A DNA stretch of 64,000 nucleotides, taken from positions 1 through 64,000 of the forward strand of contig CAIYTE010000061.1 in the NCBI GenBank assembly GCA_903929045.1, read 5' to 3'. Both the position numbers and the translations under genes were made by a program. Shown piece by piece: positions 60,076-64,000 of this stretch. Each line of letters opens with the position of its first letter. Position 1 is the stretch's first letter. The notes under the pieces were generated by a model. The model worked only from the letters and a program-made list of their open reading frames with translations. It ran no database searches and had not been told where the DNA came from. This stretch comes from an uncultured Hyphomicrobiales bacterium. GTDB taxonomy: Bacteria > Pseudomonadota > Alphaproteobacteria > Rhizobiales > Xanthobacteraceae.

Positions 60076-62712
60076 TCAGACAACGACATTGACAATCCTA
60101 TTGGGGACGACAATGACCTTTTTCGGGCTTTTGCCATCCAGCGCCTTTTTTACCTCATCGAGCGCCAAAACGGCAGCCTTTATCTCGGCCTCTCCGGCGT
60201 CACGGGGCACGGTGACCTCGCCGCGCTTCTTGCCGTTGACCTGTACTGGCAGCATGACGGTGTTTTCGATCAGCAATTCCGGCTCGGCCAGGGGCCAGGG
60301 CTCGGTGGCGACCAGGGTTTTGTGGCCCAAAGCCGCCCAGCATTCCTCGGCCAGATGCGGCATCATCGGGTGGAACAGCCTCACCAGGATGTCGCCGGCC
60401 TCCCGCAGCGCCCAGGCCATGTCGGGCGGGGTCGCGGTTTCGACCTCGCCGATGGCGTCCGACAGCGCATTCGCGAAGTCGTAAATGTGGGCGACGCAGC
60501 GGTTGAAGCGCAGTTTGTCGATATCGTCGGAGACGCGGTCCAGCGCCCGGTGGGCGGCCTTGCGCACGGCCAGAGCGGCCGGGCCGAAGGCGGCGGGCCG
60601 GGTGGCCGGCGCGGTGACCTGGGCGATTTCGCCGGTCATCCGCCATAGCCGCTGCACGAAGCGCGATGCGCCCTTGACGCCTTCCTCGCTCCAGATCACG
60701 TCGCGCTCGGGCGGCGAGTCCGACAGCATGAACCAGCGGGCCGTGTCGGCGCCGTAGTCGGCGATGATGTCGTCGGGGTCGATGGTGTTTTTCTTCGACT
60801 TCGACATCTTCTCAATGGAGCCGAGTTCGATCGGCTCGCCGGTGGCGATCAACGTGGCCTTGCGTGAGTCACCGACGCTTTCGATCCGCACGCTGGCGGG
60901 CTCGACCCACTCGCCGCCTTTGCTCTTGTACGTCTCGTGAACCACCATGCCTTGCGTGAACAGGCCGGCGAACGGTTCGTCGATGCCGGTGTGGCCGGTC
61001 TTGTGCATCGCGCGCGTGAAGAAGCGCGAATACAAGAGATGCAAAATCGCGTGCTCGATGCCGCCGATATACTGATCGACCGGCAGCCATTCATTGACGA
61101 CCTTCGGCGTCGTCGGCGACTGCGTGTTCCACGGATCGGTGAAGCGCGCGAAGTACCACGACGAGTCGACGAAAGTGTCCATCGTATCGGTCTCGCGCCG
61201 CGCCGCGCCGTCGCACTGCGGACACTTGACGTTCTTCCACGTCGGGTGACGGTCGAGCGGATTGCCCGGCTTGTCGAAGGTGACGTCATCCGGCAGTTGT
61301 ACCGGCAAATCTTTTTCCGGCACCGGCACGACGCCGCATTTGTCACAGTGGATGATCGGGATCGGGCAGCCCCAATAACGCTGCCGCGAGATGCCCCAGT
61401 CGCGCAGGCGATAATTGATCTGGCGCTGCGCCACGGCGCGGTTGCCCGCGGTGGTTTTTTCCAGACGCGAGGCGACTTCGTTCTTGGCCTCGTCGATGCT
61501 CATGCCATCGAGAAAGCGCGAATTGATCATGCGGCCGTCGCCGTCATAGGCGGTGTCGGTGATGACGAAGGTCTTGGGATCCTGGTTCGGCGGGCACACG
61601 ACGGGGGTGTTGCCGAGCCCGTATTTATTGACGAAATCAAGGTCGCGCTGGTCGTGCGCTGGGCAGCCGAAGATGGCGCCGGTGCCGTAGTCCATCAGAA
61701 TGAAGTTGGCGACATAGACCGGCAGCTTCCAGTCCGGATCGAACGGATGCACGGCCTTGATGCCGGTGTCGAAGCCCATCTTCTCGGCGGTGTCGATCGC
61801 CGCCTGCGACGTGCCCATGTGCCGGCATTCTTCGATGAACGCCGCAACCTTCGGATTTTTCGCCGCAGCCGCTGTTGCCAGCGGATGATCCGGCGCCAGC
61901 GCGAGAAACTTCGCGCCGAACAACGTATCGGGCCGTGTCGTGAAAATCTCGAGTTCGTTTTCTTTGTTCGGCGTGCTCGCGGTGTCGAGCATGAAGCGCA
62001 CCAGCAAGCCTTCCGACTTGCCGATCCAGTTCTTCTGCATCAGCCGGACTTTTTCCGGCCAACGGTCGAGCGTGTCGAGCGCCTTGAGCAGGTCTTCCGA
62101 GTAATCGCTGATCTTGAAGAACCACTGGATCAGTTCGCGCTGCTCGACGAGCGCGCCGGAACGCCAGCCGCGGCCGTCGATCACCTGCTCGTTGGCGAGC
62201 ACGGTGTTGTCGACCGGATCCCAGTTCACTTTCGATTTCTTGCGCTCGACCAGCCCCGCCTTGACGAAGTCGAGAAACATTTTCTGCTGATGCTTGTAGT
62301 AGCTCGGATCGCAGGTCGCGACTTCGCGCGCCCAGTCGAGCGACAGTCCCATGGACTGCAGCTGCTTCTTCATCGACGCGATGTTGGCGTAGGTCCATTC
62401 CTTGGGATGCACCTTGCGGTCGATGGCGGCGTTTTCCGCCGGCATGCCGAAGGCGTCCCAGCCCATCGGGTGCAGCACGGCGTTGCCCATGGCGCGTTTG
62501 AAGCGCGCGACCACGTCGCCCATCGTGTAGTTGCGCACATGCCCCATATGGATGCGCCCTGACGGATAGGGGAACATCTCCAGCACGTAGTATTTCGGCC
62601 GGGGGTCTTCGTTCTTGGTGGCGTAGATGCCGCGGTCATCCCACAGCTTCTGCCAGCGGGCCTCGGCCTCGCGGGCGTTATAGCGCTCGTTTTTGCTCGA
62701 ATCGGGGGGCAT
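60076..62712 (-). CDS. leuS: Leucyl-tRNA synthetase
   Basis: A class I synthetase of 878 residues. The HIGH motif is in [15 protein letters not shown] near 49-63, the CP1 editing domain lies near 220-420, a zinc-ribbon-like pair CDKCG and CPQCD near 465-510, and [10 protein letters not shown] near 638-647. All catalytic marks are intact. Confidence 0.98.
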   Translation of the reverse strand: MPPDSSKNERYNAREAEARWQKLWDDRGIYATKNEDPRPKYYVLEMFPYPSGRIHMGHVRNYTMGDVVARFKRAMGNAVLHPMGWDAFGMPAENAAIDRKVHPKEWTYANIASMKKQLQSMGLSLDWAREVATCDPSYYKHQQKMFLDFVKAGLVERKKSKVNWDPVDNTVLANEQVIDGRGWRSGALVEQRELIQWFFKISDYSEDLLKALDTLDRWPEKVRLMQKNWIGKSEGLLVRFMLDTASTPNKENELEIFTTRPDTLFGAKFLALAPDHPLATAAAAKNPKVAAFIEECRHMGTSQAAIDTAEKMGFDTGIKAVHPFDPDWKLPVYVANFILMDYGTGAIFGCPAHDQRDLDFVNKYGLGNTPVVCPPNQDPKTFVITDTAYDGDGRMINSRFLDGMSIDEAKNEVASRLEKTTAGNRAVAQRQINYRLRDWGISRQRYWGCPIPIIHCDKCGVVPVPEKDLPVQLPDDVTFDKPGNPLDRHPTWKNVKCPQCDGAARRETDTMDTFVDSSWYFARFTDPWNTQSPTTPKVVNEWLPVDQYIGGIEHAILHLLYSRFFTRAMHKTGHTGIDEPFAGLFTQGMVVHETYKSKGGEWVEPASVRIESVGDSRKATLIATGEPIELGSIEKMSKSKKNTIDPDDIIADYGADTARWFMLSDSPPERDVIWSEEGVKGASRFVQRLWRMTGEIAQVTAPATRPAAFGPAALAVRKAAHRALDRVSDDIDKLRFNRCVAHIYDFANALSDAIGEVETATPPDMAWALREAGDILVRLFHPMMPHLAEECWAALGHKTLVATEPWPLAEPELLIENTVMLPVQVNGKKRGEVTVPRDAGEAEIKAAVLALDEVKKALDGKSPKKVIVVPNRIVNVVV

Positions 62713-62804
62713 TTCCGGCTCTTTTTAAGGAGCCGTGAAGTGACATGGAAGAGGCCAAGGGGTCAACGGGCACGGGCGGGTGTCGCTACCGGCCGCAACG
62801 CCGA

Positions 62805-62832
62805 TTGACCGCCAAAATTATAGCTATATTCT
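62805..62832 (+). promoter_or_regulatory. Predicted toxin-antitoxin promoter with palindromic operator
   Basis: TTGACC (62805-62810) and TATTCT (62827-62832) are 16 bases apart. A perfect palindrome TATAGCTATA (62819-62828) overlaps the -10, a plausible autorepressor site. The start codon at 62840 is only seven bases after the -10 box, so the message may be leaderless. Confidence 0.45.
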
Positions 62833-62839
62833 AGCCAGA

Positions 62840-63133
62840 ATGCGTTACGAGGTCATCCTGGCGCCGGAAGCGGTCGAGGATTTCAGGGCGTTGACCGCCC
62901 GTGCGCGGAGCCAGGTGCGGGCTGCGCTCGAAACGCATTTGAGGCACGAGCCGCGAAAAGTGAGCCGGAGCCGGATCAAACAGCTTCGCGGTGTCCGCCG
63001 ACCGCAATTCCGGCTTCGCATTGGCGATATCCGCGTGTTCTACGATGTTACCCTTTCGACCGTCGAAATATTGGCGATCGTTTCAAAATCGGAGGCTGAC
63101 AAATGGTTGGCTCAGTTCGCAAGCCCGGCGTGA
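62840..63133 (+). CDS. RelE/ParE-family toxin
   Basis: A 97-residue protein with the RelE/ParE fold: MRYEVILAPEAVEDFRAL, SRIKQLRGVRRPQFRLRIGDIRVFYDV and a C-terminal IVSKSEADKWL. Members cleave ribosome-bound mRNA or poison gyrase. The toxin gene precedes the antitoxin and overlaps it by 31 bases. No ribosome site is visible before the ATG. Confidence 0.88.
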   Translation: MRYEVILAPEAVEDFRALTARARSQVRAALETHLRHEPRKVSRSRIKQLRGVRRPQFRLRIGDIRVFYDVTLSTVEILAIVSKSEADKWLAQFASPA

Positions 63134-63378
63134 AACAAGTGCCGTTGTCGGAAGTGAAAGACGATCTCTCGCATTACCTTCGCCTGGCGGAAGGCCAGGA
63201 GATCGTAATCACGCGCCATGGCCGGCCGGCCGGCGTCCTCATCGGATTCGAGTCGGAAGACGATTGGTTCGAATACCGGCTCGAAAACGATCCCCGGTTC
63301 CTGCAACGGGTCGAGAAGGCGCGCGCCAGTTTAGGCGCGGGTCGAGGAGTTTCGCTGGACGATATTCCAACCGACTGA
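63103..63378 (+). CDS. Phd/YefM-family antitoxin
   Basis: A 91-residue partner: DNA-binding Phd-like N-terminal domain (VPLSEVKDDLSHYLRLAEGQEIVITRHGRPAGVLI) and an acidic C-terminal toxin-binding tail. The ATG at 63103 has GGAGG seven bases upstream, inside the toxin gene; a GTG at 63130 overlapping the toxin stop is an alternative start. Confidence 0.9.
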   Translation: MVGSVRKPGVKQVPLSEVKDDLSHYLRLAEGQEIVITRHGRPAGVLIGFESEDDWFEYRLENDPRFLQRVEKARASLGAGRGVSLDDIPTD

Positions 63379-63469
63379 CGGAGCGGAAGGAACTCTTTCT
63401 TCAATAAAATCAAGGGAACTGTCGCAGGCCGCATGGGTTGAGTCCTCATCAAACATGGAGGACGCCAAA

Positions 63470-63703
63470 ATGGCGAATGCCCAGAACATCAAGGAACATA
63501 TGGAAGTGCTCGGCTCCGATGGCCAGCACGTCGGTACCGTCGATCACCTCGAAGGCGCGGACAAGATCAAGCTGGCGAAGAGCGATTCGAAGGACGGCCA
63601 GCATCACTTCATTCCGCTGACGCTGGTCGATCACGTCGACGCCCATGTTCATCTGAACAAGTCGGCCAAGGACGTCATCGCGCAGTGGAAGACGGCTGCC
63701 TGA
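63470..63703 (+). CDS. DUF2171 protein
   Basis: A 77-residue PRC-barrel-like protein: IKEHMEVLGSDGQHVGTVDHLEGADKIKL, then HHFIPLTLVDHVDAHVHLNKSA. The ATG at 63470 is preceded by GGAGG; the upstream ATG at 63455 lies in the ribosome site. Function unknown; often stress-associated. Confidence 0.9.
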   Translation: MANAQNIKEHMEVLGSDGQHVGTVDHLEGADKIKLAKSDSKDGQHHFIPLTLVDHVDAHVHLNKSAKDVIAQWKTAA

Positions 63704-63722
63704 CCGTCTCTACCTGAACTTC

Positions 63723-63763
63723 AAAAATCGCCGGATCCGCCCTCGCGGGTCCGGTGATTTTTT
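63723..63763. terminator. Bidirectional intrinsic terminator
   Basis: A 14-base stem (two G-U pairs) with loop cctc, flanked by AAAAA on the left and TTTTTT on the right, between the DUF2171 gene and the convergent response-regulator gene. Confidence 0.9.
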
Positions 63764-63774
63764 ATGTCCTGCTT

Positions 63775-64000
63775 TTATTTCCCGGCGGACGCTAACGCGC
63801 GAACGATGGCTTCCATCAGAAGCTTGGCCTCGTAGGGCTTTTCGACGAGCGGGACGTCGGGATATTTGTCCCGCATCTGCTTGTCGCCGCGCATGCCGGT
63901 AAGAAAAACGAAGGGGATCCGGGCGGCCACCAGCGCGTCCGCAACATCGAGGCTACTGGTGACGCCGTCGAGGCGATAGTCGAGCACCGCGAAGTCGAAT
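63775..64000 (-). CDS. Response-regulator receiver protein, 5' end cut by window edge
   Basis: The C-terminal 75 residues of a receiver domain: FDFAVLDYRLDG contains the phosphoacceptor Asp, FVFLTGM the conserved Thr, and VEKPYEAKLL the Lys-Pro. No output domain follows, so it is a stand-alone receiver of the CheY type. Confidence 0.88.
   Translation of the reverse strand, partial: FDFAVLDYRLDGVTSSLDVADALVAARIPFVFLTGMRGDKQMRDKYPDVPLVEKPYEAKLLMEAIVRALASAGK

Noticed and set aside
59970-60137. Extension of lptE upstream to 60137
   Set aside because: The extra frame runs through repeat C4 and into leuS; the lipoprotein signal at 59969 marks the true start.
60937-62562. A 541-codon open frame on the plus strand
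   Set aside because: It is antisense to leuS, which has all catalytic motifs. Long Arg/His/Asp-rich antisense frames are expected in GC-rich codon usage.

Overview
The window is a 64 kb chromosomal segment of a GC-rich alphaproteobacterium. Gene content and order point to the Hyphomicrobiales (Rhizobiales), probably near the Bradyrhizobiaceae/Xanthobacteraceae; this placement is an inference from synteny, not a computed phylogeny. The evidence is the his cluster divergent from hslV/hslU, the block smr-mltA-tim44 / fxsA-secB, the block dnaQ-coaE-maf-ppsR / hemE-hemJ-rho, and the block mnmE-mnmG-rsmG-parA-parB, followed by leuS-lptE-holA.

Layout. 1-13.3 kb: signalling and uptake genes (an edge-truncated chemoreceptor, gshB, an esterase, a Bug-type solute receptor, an MFS/TetR divergent pair with twin operators, yifB, a second chemoreceptor, a hybrid histidine kinase). 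13.4-22.3 kb: olsB-like acyltransferase, coaA, hisE-F-A-H-B, and hslV-hslU with a membrane protein gene wedged between. 22.3-29.3 kb: small housekeeping genes leading to ppsR. 29.3-29.7 kb: the probable chromosome replication origin, between ppsR and hemE. 29.7-33.1 kb: hemE, hemJ, rho, with a DUF559 nuclease gene enclosed by inverted repeats. 33.4-41.9 kb: an unusual MCP-UrtA fusion, PAP2, a thioredoxin-like protein and small genes. 42.5-49 kb: the chromosome-segregation block with two perfect parS sites. 49-57.7 kb: accessory and envelope genes, including a cyclase-like gene of low GC and two L,D-transpeptidases. 57.8-62.7 kb: holA, lptE, leuS. 62.8-64 kb: a toxin-antitoxin pair, a DUF2171 protein and a response regulator cut by the window edge.

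A striking general property is the density of dispersed palindromic repeats: about 25 elements in at least six families (called A-F here) fill most intergenic gaps. One family-C copy is translated in frame inside the GTPase domain of MnmE, where a separate AT-rich in-frame island (about 31% GC) also sits. One family-F pair encloses the DUF559 nuclease gene as terminal inverted repeats, and a gene-less pair of the same design lies about 2 kb away after rho. I regard this nuclease/repeat unit as the best candidate for an undescribed mobile or repeat-dispersal system.

Functionally, the origin, the parS sites, ParA/ParB, DnaQ and HolA make this the replication-origin domain. Heme synthesis (hemE, hemJ), tRNA modification (mnmE, mnmG), rRNA methylation (rsmG), histidine synthesis and proteostasis (hslUV, secB) are the housekeeping load. 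I saw no tRNA, rRNA, CRISPR array or intact insertion sequence.
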